Counted from the first letter of the stretch, positions 11,091-19,635 are shown. The stretch is 64,000 nt of DNA from Mycobacterium paragordonae (GCF_003614435.1 NZ_CP025546.1:6262001-6326000); one strand, 5' to 3'. Translations and numbers: made by a program. Notes: generated by a model from the letters alone, not told the origin.

Positions 11091-11939
11091 ATGAACGCAC
11101 CCGTTAACTCTTACGCCGGGAGGGTGATCGCCATGGGCACCATGCACGGCAAGGAGCGCCAGGTGGCGCCGGCATTCGCCGCAGAGATCGGCGCCCGGGT
11201 GATCGCCCCGCCGGGCATCGACACCGACCAGTTCGGCACCTTTGCCGGCGAAATCAATAGGACGCTCGCACCAGTGGCAGCGGCGTCGGCGAAGGCCCGG
11301 TTGGCCATGAGCACGGCCAGAGTGCCCTACGGAGTGGCCAGCGAGGCCAGCTACGACACGTGGTACGGCATGCTGGCCGTGCACCAGGAAATCCTGGTGT
11401 TCATCGACGACTCCCGGGGCATTCGAGTCGTGGAAGGCGTCAACATCCCCCGGACTCCGGGCCTGCCGAAACTGGTCGAAAGCGGCCACGAAGCGGCCGA
11501 CGCCGCGCACCGCTTCGGATTCCCCGAGCAGGGAGCGGTGGTCAAAGCCACCGTCGACGGGGAAACGCGGGTGTTCCGCAAAGGACTGACCGATGCGTTC
11601 GCTCTCGTCGAGATCGTCGACAACGCGGTTGCCGCGGCCGACGACCGGCGCGCCCTGCTCGAACCCGACCTGCGGGCACACCACAACCCCGGTCGCCGGG
11701 AAGTCCTGGCGGCCCTGGCGAATCGACTCGCCGGCCGACTGGCCACGCGATGTCCGGCCTGTCTGTCGCCCGGATTCGGGAGGGTCGCGGTGCGCGAAGG
11801 ATTACCGTGCCGAGTATGTGGCTCGCCGACCACACTCGTCGCGGCCGACATCCTGGGGTGCCCCGCATGTGAGCACCGCAGCGAGGATATCCGCTCCGGC
11901 ACAGCCGAACCGAGCTACTGCCCGCAGTGCAATCCCTAA
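11091..11939 (+). CDS. putative DUF6671-type protein with two C-terminal zinc ribbons
   Basis: This 282-residue protein begins with a conserved-looking strand (YAGRVIAMGTMHGKER), an alpha/beta domain with a VIAPPGIDTDQFGTF segment, and ends with four CxxC pairs (CPAC, CRVC, CPAC, CPQC) between about 222 and 281, enough for two zinc ribbons. I recall a family of uncharacterised proteins with the HGKE start (DUF6671), but cannot confirm membership. ATG at 11091 includes the first strand but has little Shine-Dalgarno; ATG at 11133 has GGGAGGG upstream and is the alternative. It is the last gene of the dab operon direction and may be set apart by the hairpin. The function is unknown. Confidence 0.72.
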   Translation: MNAPVNSYAGRVIAMGTMHGKERQVAPAFAAEIGARVIAPPGIDTDQFGTFAGEINRTLAPVAAASAKARLAMSTARVPYGVASEASYDTWYGMLAVHQEILVFIDDSRGIRVVEGVNIPRTPGLPKLVESGHEAADAAHRFGFPEQGAVVKATVDGETRVFRKGLTDAFALVEIVDNAVAAADDRRALLEPDLRAHHNPGRREVLAALANRLAGRLATRCPACLSPGFGRVAVREGLPCRVCGSPTTLVAADILGCPACEHRSEDIRSGTAEPSYCPQCNP

Positions 11940-11946
11940 CAGGAGG

Positions 11947-12270
11947 TCAGGACAACGCGGCGACTAATTCGCCGACGGTGTGATTGGCTTCGAGCGGGTG
12001 CCGAAGCCTGCCGTCCGGATTGACTTCGTAGACGTTGCGGCGACCGACCTTCGACTTGATCAGGTAACCCTCGGCGGTGAGGTCGGTCAGAATGGCCTGC
12101 ACCGACCGCTCGGTGATGCCGACTCGCAGCGCCAGTTCGCGCGCGGTCAACTCCTCGCCCGTCGAGATGCACAACAAGACATGAGCGTGGTTGGTCAGGA
12201 ACGTCCAGCTCCGATCCTGCGTTTCGAGCGCGAGCGGAACCACTCCCCTGCGCTTGCCGGCAACAGCCAC
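11947..12270 (-). CDS. winged helix-turn-helix transcriptional regulator
   Basis: This 107-residue protein has a helix-turn-helix in the segment LTARELALRVGITERSVQAI followed by a wing (EGYLIKSKVGRRNVYEV), as in MarR/ArsR-like repressors. No metal-binding cysteine pair is seen. It converges on the dab operon, with stops seven bases apart, and starts at a GTG (12270). Its position at the border of the accessory block makes it the best candidate regulator of the dab promoter at 5873-5902. That link is inference, since no matching operator could be shown. Confidence 0.75.
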   Translation of the reverse strand: MAVAGKRRGVVPLALETQDRSWTFLTNHAHVLLCISTGEELTARELALRVGITERSVQAILTDLTAEGYLIKSKVGRRNVYEVNPDGRLRHPLEANHTVGELVAALS

Positions 12271-12332
12271 CGCTCGATGATACCCATGCCGGATTCACGT
12301 AAACCGATTCGCCAATCACTGGCGCGCCGCAA

Positions 12333-13100
12333 CTATGCCCCCGGGGCCGAAGCGAGGAAGGACTCAACGGCATGCCGGTATACCTCAGGTGCATCGTCGT
12401 GCACCAGATGACCGGCTTCGGGGACCGTTAAATACGTTGTCGGATCGTCTCTTTGCGCCATCTCACGCATCTGTCCGGGCGGTGTGACGGTGTTGCCCGC
12501 CTCGATCAGCAGTGCCGGCGCGCGCACGGCGCGCCATTGCGCCCAGTAGTCCCGGGTGCCCCACTCCGCGGCAATCTCAATCCATCTCGAGGGTTGCCCG
12601 TGCAGCCGCCAGCCGGTGTCGGTGCGGTCGAACGCCTCCAGAAAGTACTGCCCGGCGACCGGCCCGAACTCGGCGAATACCCTTTCGGCGGAATGAAATT
12701 CGACCGGCAGCGCGTGCAGCCACGGCTCCCACGGACCGGTGGTCCGCCCGACGAAATCCGGCGCCATGTCCTCCACCACCAGCGCGCTCACCAGCTCCGG
12801 CCGTTCGGCGCTCAGACACCAGGAATGCAGGCCACCCATCGAATGCCCGATGAGAACGACCGGACCGTTCAGCGCGCCGACCGCGTCGCCGAGGTCGGCG
12901 ACGAAGCGTTCGGTGCTGATCGGGTAGGGGTCCTCGACGTCACGGCCCCGGTGCCAGGGAGCGTCGTAGGTATAGACCGCGCCCAGACGGGTGAGCCAGG
13001 GCAACTGTCGTGGCCAGGTAGTGCCCCGTCCCATCAGTCCGTGCACCAGAACCAGCGGCCTGCCTGTCCCGCCGCGATGGGTCAGCAGATCGGCGGCCAT
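12333..13100 (-). CDS. alpha/beta hydrolase (Rv3591c-like)
   Basis: This 255-residue alpha/beta-fold hydrolase has an oxyanion segment LVHGLMGRG, the nucleophile elbow GHSMGG and the catalytic histidine in EAGHLVHDD. The acid residue probably lies in the ALLIEAGN strand end. The substrate is unknown; esterase or peptidase activity is possible. ATG at 13100 is preferred over a GTG nine bases upstream because it gives the family N-terminus MAADLL. It is divergent from mhuD. In M. tuberculosis this gene is next to PE_PGRS58, whereas here the dab block is its neighbour. Confidence 0.88.
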   Translation of the reverse strand: MAADLLTHRGGTGRPLVLVHGLMGRGTTWPRQLPWLTRLGAVYTYDAPWHRGRDVEDPYPISTERFVADLGDAVGALNGPVVLIGHSMGGLHSWCLSAERPELVSALVVEDMAPDFVGRTTGPWEPWLHALPVEFHSAERVFAEFGPVAGQYFLEAFDRTDTGWRLHGQPSRWIEIAAEWGTRDYWAQWRAVRAPALLIEAGNTVTPPGQMREMAQRDDPTTYLTVPEAGHLVHDDAPEVYRHAVESFLASAPGA

Positions 13101-13123
13101 GTTCGGCACGGTAGCCTAGCCAC

Positions 13124-13441
13124 ATGCCAGTGGTGAAGATCAATGCAATCTCGGTGCCCGCCGGCGCTGGCCCCGAACTGGAAAAACGCTTCGCGCATCG
13201 CGCGCACGCGGTGGATAACCAGCCCGGCTTCCTCGGCTTTCAGCTGCTGCGTCCGGTCAAAGGTGAAGACCGCTACTTTGTGGTGACACATTGGGAGTCT
13301 GATGAAGCGTTCCAGGCCTGGGCGAACGGTCCCGCGAAAGAAGCCCACGCGGGTGAGCGCGCCAATCCCGTGGCCAGCGGCGCGTCCCTGCTGGAGTTCG
13401 AGGTTGTGCTCAACGTTGCCGGGAACACCGAGGCTGAGTAG
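13124..13441 (+). CDS. mhuD: heme-degrading monooxygenase MhuD
   Basis: MhuD is an IsdG-type ABM-fold enzyme that degrades heme to mycobilin and releases iron without CO. The 105-residue protein has the expected length and all three key residues: N7, W66 and the heme-ligating H75. It starts 23 bases from the divergent hydrolase gene, so the two share a very short promoter region. The downstream lpqF start lies inside the end of this gene, suggesting one transcript. Confidence 0.95.
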   Translation: MPVVKINAISVPAGAGPELEKRFAHRAHAVDNQPGFLGFQLLRPVKGEDRYFVVTHWESDEAFQAWANGPAKEAHAGERANPVASGASLLEFEVVLNVAGNTEAE

Positions 13442-14783
13442 GCGGCGCCCGCCGGCGCGCCGGGCGCTGGCGCTGAGCGCCGCGGCCGCTTTGGTGGTGA
13501 CGCTCACTCCCGGGTGCTCCTCGTCACCGACTCCGTCGGCGAATGCGGCGAATGTGGGGCACCGGATCGACACCAGCACTCCGCCGGGTCTGCGGGCTCA
13601 GCAGACCATGGACATGCTGAACTCCGAGTGGCCGATCGGCCCGGACGGAGTACGCACCCTGGCCACAGCCGACAAAGTCGAATCCGTCGAAGCCACCATG
13701 GAAAGCCTGTGGTGGGATCGGCCGTTCACCCTGGACTCCGTATTCCTCGGGGCGAACGTGGCGACGCTGCAATTGATCTCCTCCTACGGCGCACGCCAGG
13801 ACATCCGGATCCACACCGGCGATACCGGCGAGGTCGACCGGTTCGAAGTCGACACTCAACCGCCACCGCCGATCAACACCTGGTCGGACGTGGATGCCGT
13901 GCTGAGCAAGACCGGCGCCCGCTACTCCTATCAGGTGGCCAAGGTCGACAACGGGCAATGCGACCGGGTGGCCGGCGCCAACACCGCCCAACCCTTGCCG
14001 CTGGCATCGATTTTCAAGCTGTACGTGCTGCACGCCGTCGCGACGGCGGTCAAGAACGGCACGGTCTCTTGGGACGACCAGTTGACGGTGACCGCCAAGG
14101 GCAAGGCCGTCGGATCCTCCGGCCTGGAACTGGCTGTCGGCGATCATGTTTCGGTGCGCAAGGCCGCCGAGAAGATGATCGCCACCAGCGACAACATGGC
14201 CACTGACATGCTGATCGGGCGGGTGGGAACCCGCGCCATCGAGCAGGCCCTGGCCACCGCCGGGCACCACGATCCGGCCAGCATGACACCCTTCCCCACC
14301 ATGTACGAGTTGTTCTCGATCGGCTGGGGACAACCCGACGTGCGTGAGCGGTGGAAGAACGCGTCTCAGCAGGAACGGGCCGCTTTACTGGAGCAGGCGA
14401 ATTCGACTGAGTACCAACCTGATCCATTTCGCGCGCACACGCCCGCCTCGGCCTACGGCGCCGAGTGGTACGGCAACGCCGAGGACATCTGCCGCGTTCA
14501 TGTGGCACTGCAGTCCGATGCCGTGGGCGCGGCCGCACCGGTGCGGCAGATCCTGTCCGCGGTAGCCGGCATCCGCTTGGATCCCAACGTGTGGCCGTAC
14601 ATCGGCGCGAAAGCCGGTGGGCTGCCCGGAGATCTGACGTTCAGCTGGTATGCCGTCGACAAGACCGGGCAGCCGTGGGTGGTCAGCTTCCAGTTGAACT
14701 GGCCGCACGACCACGGCCCGACGGTGACCAGCTGGATGCTCAAGGTCGCCCAGCAGGTCTTCGCCCTGGTGGCGCCCCGCTGA
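13416..14783 (+). CDS. lpqF: lipoprotein LpqF, serine beta-lactamase-like hydrolase
   Basis: This 455-residue predicted lipoprotein has a class A beta-lactamase-like domain with the motifs S198-IF-K201 (SxxK), S258-D259-N260 (SDN) and KAGG in place of KTG. A cystatin-like N-terminal domain is likely before it. TTG at 13416 is the preferred start: it yields a basic n-region, hydrophobic core and lipobox ending in Cys34, matching the length of the M. tuberculosis signal. This places the start 26 bases inside mhuD. The lipobox has an unusual Thr-Pro-Gly before the cysteine. It is probably a cell-envelope esterase or carboxypeptidase; the substrate is unknown. Confidence 0.87.
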   Translation: MPGTPRLSRRRPPARRALALSAAAALVVTLTPGCSSSPTPSANAANVGHRIDTSTPPGLRAQQTMDMLNSEWPIGPDGVRTLATADKVESVEATMESLWWDRPFTLDSVFLGANVATLQLISSYGARQDIRIHTGDTGEVDRFEVDTQPPPPINTWSDVDAVLSKTGARYSYQVAKVDNGQCDRVAGANTAQPLPLASIFKLYVLHAVATAVKNGTVSWDDQLTVTAKGKAVGSSGLELAVGDHVSVRKAAEKMIATSDNMATDMLIGRVGTRAIEQALATAGHHDPASMTPFPTMYELFSIGWGQPDVRERWKNASQQERAALLEQANSTEYQPDPFRAHTPASAYGAEWYGNAEDICRVHVALQSDAVGAAAPVRQILSAVAGIRLDPNVWPYIGAKAGGLPGDLTFSWYAVDKTGQPWVVSFQLNWPHDHGPTVTSWMLKVAQQVFALVAPR

Positions 14784-14793
14784 GTCGCGCCGG

Positions 14794-15330
14794 CTAGATC
14801 CGCAGCGTCCAGGCTCCGCCCCGGCGGTGCAGGACGGTGTGGCTCACCGGAGCAACGTCGATGCGCCAGAACGATTTTGGTGGTGCGTCCAGGGCCACCA
14901 GGACCGCCGCCCGGACGACCGCCGGGTGAGTCACGGCCACCGTCCGAACCACGTCGTGCAGTTGGTTCATCCAGCCGGCGACCCGCTCGATCAGTTCCAC
15001 GATCGACTCACCACCGTGCGGCGCCGCCGCCGGATCGGTGAGCCAGTCTCGCAGGCCGGCCTGCGGAATGTTCTGCAGCTCTTCGCCGCGCCACTGCCCG
15101 CAATCCAGGTCGGCCAACCGGGGCTCGGCGGTGGCTCGCAGGCCCAGCAGTTCCGCGGTTTCCCGCGTCCGCCGTTCGGGTCCGGCGAGGGCCCGATCGT
15201 CGGTGTGCAGGGCACCGGCCTGACGGCGACCGATCTCGCTGAGCGGTTCGTCGACTGGGAAGCGCCCCGCCGACATCGCATCCGTCATCGCGTGCGAAAT
15301 CAGCGTCAGCCGGGCGTCGGGCCGGGTCAC
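14794..15330 (-). CDS. histidine phosphatase-like protein with altered RHG motif
   Basis: This 178-residue protein has the fold pattern of the histidine phosphatase (phosphoglycerate mutase-like) superfamily: the first-strand LISHAMTDAM, a second arginine in ERRTRETAELLG, a GGES segment and the second histidine in VTHPAVVRA. The universal RHG is replaced by Ser12-His13-Ala14, so the phosphate-binding arginine is missing and activity may be weak or changed. Its GTG overlaps the cbtA stop by four bases, so it is the third gene of the riboswitch-controlled cobalt operon. An alpha-ribazole phosphatase-like role is possible but not shown. Confidence 0.8.
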   Translation of the reverse strand: MTRPDARLTLISHAMTDAMSAGRFPVDEPLSEIGRRQAGALHTDDRALAGPERRTRETAELLGLRATAEPRLADLDCGQWRGEELQNIPQAGLRDWLTDPAAAPHGGESIVELIERVAGWMNQLHDVVRTVAVTHPAVVRAAVLVALDAPPKSFWRIDVAPVSHTVLHRRGGAWTLRI

Positions 15331-16073
15331 ACCCCTACGCTCTGCGCCCTGGTTCCCTCACCCAGGAGCCGACCGGCCAGCACCGCGAACACCAGTCCCA
15401 GGCCCGTCCACAACACCAACTGGGTACCGAGCGACACCAGCCTGAATTCGTACAGGTCCTCGGCGGGAAAACCCGGTGGCACCTCGGCCACGCCCGGCAA
15501 CGCCAGCGCGACGGCCACCGCCGCGGCCACGTAGGCACCGGCCGCGAGCAGCCTGGCGTTGAACGCACCGAAGCGCGCCACCAGGTGCCGGGCCAGCCAG
15601 ACCGCGCCGATGGCCAGGCCAATAGAGGCCAGCACCATCACCACAAACCACAGGGTGCGCGATCCGATCGTGTCGGCCTGGCCGACCGCGGGCGGGTTGG
15701 GCGGGTACTTCAGAAATGGAACCAAATACACCGCGATGAACGCCGCCGCTGCCAACCGAAGTGAAAGCGACTGCGGCGCAACACGTCCCGATCGTGGGTA
15801 GTAGACGCAGAACACCACCGCGAACAACGCGCCCATGGCGATCCCGAAGATCAGCACGCCGAAACCCAAACCGGCGTTTCCCTGGACACTGCGGGAGAAC
15901 AGCTCCGCGCCGTGCTCGTGCACACCCTGCGCGTGGGCGGCTTCGATGCGGGCTTCTTCGAACTCGATGGCGCGGCCGATGACCGGCTCGGCGAACAGCC
16001 GACCGAACACGAACGCCAGCACGGCACCGACCGCACCCGCCAGCGCACCGCGCGCTATCAGTCGCTTCTCCAC
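15327..16073 (-). CDS. cbtA: cobalt transporter subunit CbtA
   Basis: This 248-residue membrane protein matches the CbtA family: five to six transmembrane helices, an N-terminal GALAGAVGAVLAFVFGRLFAEP, a His/Glu-rich loop (AHAQGVHEHG) that could bind metal, and a GLGFGVLIFGIAMGALF helix. CbtA with CbtB is predicted to import cobalt for cobalamin synthesis. The start is GTG at 16073, 20 bases after cbtB. The downstream phosphatase-like gene overlaps its stop. The assignment is supported by the cobalamin riboswitch ahead of cbtB. Confidence 0.88.
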   Translation of the reverse strand: MEKRLIARGALAGAVGAVLAFVFGRLFAEPVIGRAIEFEEARIEAAHAQGVHEHGAELFSRSVQGNAGLGFGVLIFGIAMGALFAVVFCVYYPRSGRVAPQSLSLRLAAAAFIAVYLVPFLKYPPNPPAVGQADTIGSRTLWFVVMVLASIGLAIGAVWLARHLVARFGAFNARLLAAGAYVAAAVAVALALPGVAEVPPGFPAEDLYEFRLVSLGTQLVLWTGLGLVFAVLAGRLLGEGTRAQSVGV

Positions 16074-16093
16074 GGTGTCGTTTCAGAAGCGGG

Positions 16094-16303
16094 TCAGTGG
16101 CAGGGGAAGCCGAGCAGATGCCTTGCGTCGTGGAAGAACTCGTGCACGTGGGTGTCGCTGCCGAACAACGAGACGGCACCCTGGTCGATACCGACGAAAT
16201 AAATTGCCAGCAGTGCCAGGACAGCGGTCGCCGCCAACCACAGCGCAGCATTGGCTGCCGACAGGTCAACCGCTCCGACCCGCGTCGTCTCAGAACTCGC
16301 CAC
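16094..16303 (-). CDS. cbtB: cobalt transporter subunit CbtB
   Basis: CbtB proteins are very small with one transmembrane helix and a C-terminal histidine motif. This 69-residue protein has one helix at about 20-40 and ends with THVHEFFHDARHLLGFPCH, a clear metal-binding tail. GTG at 16303 is chosen because GAAGGAG lies six bases upstream; a TTG two codons earlier overlaps that site. It is the first gene after the cobalamin riboswitch and is followed by cbtA. Confidence 0.9.
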   Translation of the reverse strand: MASSETTRVGAVDLSAANAALWLAATAVLALLAIYFVGIDQGAVSLFGSDTHVHEFFHDARHLLGFPCH

Positions 16304-16317
16304 GATCAACTCCTTCT

Positions 16318-16445
16318 GGGATCTCGCGTCCCGCTTGGATGCCTCCGGGTTGCGACGGGCGCCGGGTCTGACTCTCGACAGTGGCGCGACCGTTCTGGAA
16401 TTTCACCAGATTCCGGTGCCCGTCAGCATTGGCAGTCTATGCCCG
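16318..16445 (-). promoter_or_regulatory. cobalamin (B12) riboswitch
   Basis: Read on the minus strand, the segment contains GGAATCTGGTGAAATTCCAG followed by AACGGTCGCGCCACTG, which is the conserved core of cobalamin riboswitches, including the B12 box (complement of 16379-16385). The element begins right after the clpC1 stop and ends at the Shine-Dalgarno of cbtB, so it probably represses cobalt uptake when B12 is abundant. Exact ends are estimates. Confidence 0.9.
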
Positions 16446-16447
16446 CC

Positions 16448-18982
16448 TTAGCCCGAGGTGCCAGGACCACCCGCGCCGGCCTTGGCCAGGTCCGGCTCGG
16501 CCGGCGGCTTGCGCGTACCGGTGAAGGTGAACACCGCGTCCTCACCGCTGCTCTCACCGTCCCAGTTGTCGACGTCGACCGTGACCACCTGTCCCGGACC
16601 GACTTCCTCGAAGAGGATCTTCTCCGACAGCTGGTCCTCGATCTCGCGCTGGATGGTGCGTCGCAACGGACGGGCACCCAGCACCGGGTCGAAGCCGCGC
16701 TTGGCGAGCAGTGCCTTGGCCTTGTCGGTGAGCTCCATCGCCATGTCTTTGGTCTTGAGCTGCTTGCCGACACGCTCGATCATCAGGTCGACCATCTGGA
16801 TGATCTCGTCCTTGGTCAACTGGTGGAAGACGATGATGTCGTCGATCCGGTTCAGGAACTCCGGGCGGAAGTGCTTCTTCAGCTCGTCGTTGACCTTCTG
16901 CTTCATCCGCTCGTAGTCATTCGCACCGCCGCCCTGGGTGAAGCCCAGACCCACCGGCTTGGAGATGTCGGACGTGCCCAGGTTGGACGTGAAGATCAGC
17001 ACGGTGTTCTTGAAGTCGACCGTGCGCCCCTGACCGTCGGTGAGCCGGCCGTCCTCGAGAACCTGCAACAGGCTGTTGTAGATCTCCTGGTGCGCCTTCT
17101 CGATCTCGTCGAACAACACCACCGAGAACGGCTTGCGCCGCACCTTCTCGGTGAGCTGACCGCCCTCTTCGTAGCCGACGTAGCCCGGAGGGGCACCGAA
17201 CAGCCGCGACGCGGTGAAGCGGTCGTGGAACTCGCCCATGTCGATCTGGATGAGCGCGTCGTCGTCGCCGAACAGGAAGTTCGCCAGCGCCTTCGACAGC
17301 TCGGTCTTGCCGACGCCGGACGGGCCGGCGAAGATGAACGAGCCCGAGGGGCGCTTCGGGTCTTTCAGCCCGGCGCGGGTACGGCGGATCGCCTTGGACA
17401 CGGCCTTGACCGCATCCACCTGGCCGATGATCCGCTTGTGCAGCTCGTCCTCCATGCGCAGCAGACGTGTGGTCTCGGCCTCGGTGAGCTTGAACACCGG
17501 GATGCCGGTCCAGTTGCCCAGCACCTCAGCGATCTCGTTGTCGTCCACCTCAGCGACCACGTCCATGTCGCCTGAGCGCCACTGCTTTTCGCGCTCGGCG
17601 CGTTGGGCGACCAGTTGCTTCTCCCGGTCCCGGAGGCTGGCGGCCTTTTCGAAGTCCTGGGCGTCGATCGCCGATTCCTTCTCCCGGCGCGCATCGGCGA
17701 TCTTCTCGTCGAACTCGCGCAGGTCTGGCGGAGCGGTCATCCGGCGGATCCGCATCCGGGCGCCGGCCTCGTCGATCAGGTCGATCGCCTTGTCCGGCAG
17801 GAACCGGTCGTTGATGTAGCGGTCGGCCAGGGTGGCCGCGGCCACCAGCGCGCCGTCGGTGATGGACACCCGGTGGTGTGCCTCGTAGCGGTCACGCAGG
17901 CCCTTGAGGATTTCGATGGTGTGTGCCACCGTCGGCTCGCCGACCTGCACCGGCTGGAAGCGGCGTTCCAGCGCGGCGTCCTTCTCGATGTACTTGCGGT
18001 ACTCGTCGAGAGTGGTGGCGCCGATGGTCTGCAGCTCGCCGCGGGCCAGCTTGGGCTTGAGGATGCTGGCCGCGTCGATGGCGCCCTCGGCGGCACCGGC
18101 ACCCACGAGCGTGTGCAGCTCGTCGATGAACAGGATGATGTCGCCGCGGGTGTTGATCTCCTTGAGCACCTTCTTCAGGCGTTCCTCGAAGTCACCGCGG
18201 TAGCGGGAGCCTGCGACGAGCGATCCCAGGTCGAGGGTGTAGAGCTGCTTGTCCTTGAGCGTCTCGGGAACCTCGCCGTGCACGATGGCCTGCGCCAGAC
18301 CCTCCACGACGGCGGTCTTACCGACGCCGGGCTCGCCGATCAGCACCGGGTTGTTCTTGGTGCGCCGGGACAGCACCTGCATGACCCGCTCGATTTCCTT
18401 CTCGCGGCCGATGACCGGGTCGAGCTTGCCCTCCATGGCGGCCGCGGTCAGGTTACGGCCGAACTGGTCGAGCACCAGAGACGTGGACGGGCTGCCGGAT
18501 TCGCCGCCCCGGCCACCGGTGCCGGCTTCGGCGGCCTCCTTGCCCTGGTAGCCGCTCAGCAGCTGGATAACCTGCTGGCGCACCCGGGTCAGCTCAGCGC
18601 CCAACTTGACCAGCACCTGAGCCGCTACGCCCTCACCCTCGCGGATCAGGCCCAGCAGGATGTGCTCGGTGCCGATGTAGTTGTGGCCGAGCTGCAGCGC
18701 TTCACGCAGGCTCAGTTCGAGGACCTTCTTGGCCCGCGGAGTGAACGGGATGTGCCCGGACGGCGCCTGCTGGCCCTGGCCGATGATCTCCTCGACCTGG
18801 CTGCGCACGCCTTCCAGCGAGATTCCCAGTGACTCCAGCGACTTGGCCGCGACACCTTCGCCCTCGTGGATCAGACCCAGGAGGATGTGCTCGGTGCCGA
18901 TGTAATTGTGGTTGAGCATCCGGGCCTCTTCTTGCGCCAGGACGACGACCCTGCGGGCACGGTCGGTAAATCTCTCGAACAT
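16448..18982 (-). CDS. clpC1: ATP-dependent Clp unfoldase ClpC1
   Basis: ClpC1 is the essential AAA+ unfoldase that feeds ClpP1P2. The 844-residue protein has two N-terminal Clp repeats (about 1-145), AAA module 1 with [10 protein letters not shown] near 210, an UVR-containing middle domain near 430, AAA module 2 with [10 protein letters not shown] near 550, and the Clp C-terminal domain. The tip LGF motif region that contacts ClpP follows module 2. It ends three residues before the riboswitch of the cobalt operon. About 314 bases separate it from lsr2, so it has its own promoter. Confidence 0.97.
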   Translation of the reverse strand: MFERFTDRARRVVVLAQEEARMLNHNYIGTEHILLGLIHEGEGVAAKSLESLGISLEGVRSQVEEIIGQGQQAPSGHIPFTPRAKKVLELSLREALQLGHNYIGTEHILLGLIREGEGVAAQVLVKLGAELTRVRQQVIQLLSGYQGKEAAEAGTGGRGGESGSPSTSLVLDQFGRNLTAAAMEGKLDPVIGREKEIERVMQVLSRRTKNNPVLIGEPGVGKTAVVEGLAQAIVHGEVPETLKDKQLYTLDLGSLVAGSRYRGDFEERLKKVLKEINTRGDIILFIDELHTLVGAGAAEGAIDAASILKPKLARGELQTIGATTLDEYRKYIEKDAALERRFQPVQVGEPTVAHTIEILKGLRDRYEAHHRVSITDGALVAAATLADRYINDRFLPDKAIDLIDEAGARMRIRRMTAPPDLREFDEKIADARREKESAIDAQDFEKAASLRDREKQLVAQRAEREKQWRSGDMDVVAEVDDNEIAEVLGNWTGIPVFKLTEAETTRLLRMEDELHKRIIGQVDAVKAVSKAIRRTRAGLKDPKRPSGSFIFAGPSGVGKTELSKALANFLFGDDDALIQIDMGEFHDRFTASRLFGAPPGYVGYEEGGQLTEKVRRKPFSVVLFDEIEKAHQEIYNSLLQVLEDGRLTDGQGRTVDFKNTVLIFTSNLGTSDISKPVGLGFTQGGGANDYERMKQKVNDELKKHFRPEFLNRIDDIIVFHQLTKDEIIQMVDLMIERVGKQLKTKDMAMELTDKAKALLAKRGFDPVLGARPLRRTIQREIEDQLSEKILFEEVGPGQVVTVDVDNWDGESSGEDAVFTFTGTRKPPAEPDLAKAGAGGPGTSG

Positions 18983-19253
18983 CGTCGGTTACCTGCTCTC
19001 CCTCACCATTAGGTGCTCCGTCTCGGAAAGGCGTTTGCCGGCCTTCGCCGACCTTTTGTCGACTCAGGGCCCGGCACCGCGCACCTGCCGTCCACTGTAA
19101 TGGTCGGCCTGCCAGGCTTCATACCTCGCAGTGCTAAGCGATGCCCATAAGTGCCTGGTTCAACCCGGTTCAACAAGGAGTTCAACGAGGAAAAGCCCCA
19201 ATGCGTTTCCCGCGTCGGGCGCAGATCAGTTCGCCACTAGCGAAAAGACGAGT
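18983..19253. other. intergenic region between clpC1 and lsr2
   Basis: I see no gene. The region should hold the clpC1 promoter and 5' leader. A heptamer GTTCAAC occurs three times in about 30 bases (19158-19186), spaced 10 and 12 bases apart, on one DNA face. Nothing else stands out. Confidence 0.5.
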
Positions 19254-19285
19254 CCGGCGCCCAGGCTTGTCAGCCTGGGCGCCGG
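19254..19285 (-). terminator. hairpin terminator downstream of lsr2
   Basis: A 14-base-pair perfect inverted repeat (arms 19254-19267 and 19272-19285) with the loop TGTC lies 11 bases beyond the lsr2 stop. In the minus direction it is followed by CGGACTCGTCTTTTCG, giving a short T-run. Confidence 0.8.
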
Positions 19286-19296
19286 GAAGCGTGTTC

Positions 19297-19635
19297 CTAG
19301 GTGGCGGCGTGGAACGCGTCGATGACGTCGGCCGGGATACGTCCACGGGTCGACACGTTGTGCCCGTTACGCCGTGCCCATTCGCGGATCGCGGCGCTCT
19401 GCTCGCGGTCGATCGCGCCGCGGCCGCGGCCCGAACCGGAACGCCCGCGCCGCCTACCGCCCACTCGACGGCCGGCCGCAACCCACTGCTTCAGGTCATT
19501 GCGCAGCTTGGTTGCATTCTTACTTGAAAGGTCGATCTCATAGGTCACCCCGTCAAGCCCGAATTCGACCGTTTCGTCGGCGGAGCCGGCACCGTCGAAA
19601 TCATCGACCAAGGTGACGGTCACTTTCTTCGCCAT
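19297..19635 (-). CDS. lsr2: nucleoid-associated protein Lsr2
   Basis: Lsr2 is the H-NS-like xenogeneic silencer that binds AT-rich DNA. The 112-residue protein has the N-terminal oligomerisation domain with the conserved start [15 protein letters not shown], a basic Gly/Arg linker ([16 protein letters not shown]) and the C-terminal DNA-binding domain with the minor-groove AT-hook-like RGR in [10 protein letters not shown]. The AT-rich patches near 5840-5910 and 37930-38040 in this window are natural targets. Confidence 0.98.
   Translation of the reverse strand: MAKKVTVTLVDDFDGAGSADETVEFGLDGVTYEIDLSSKNATKLRNDLKQWVAAGRRVGGRRRGRSGSGRGRGAIDREQSAAIREWARRNGHNVSTRGRIPADVIDAFHAAT

Noticed and set aside
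16097..18832. Two long plus-strand frames opposite clpC1 (16097-17575 and 17603-18832)
   Set aside because: Antisense to clpC1; no motifs. The first also runs over the riboswitch.
19158..19186. GTTCAAC triple repeat as an operator
   Set aside because: Three short copies are suggestive, but no regulator or promoter could be matched; kept only as a note under the intergenic region.
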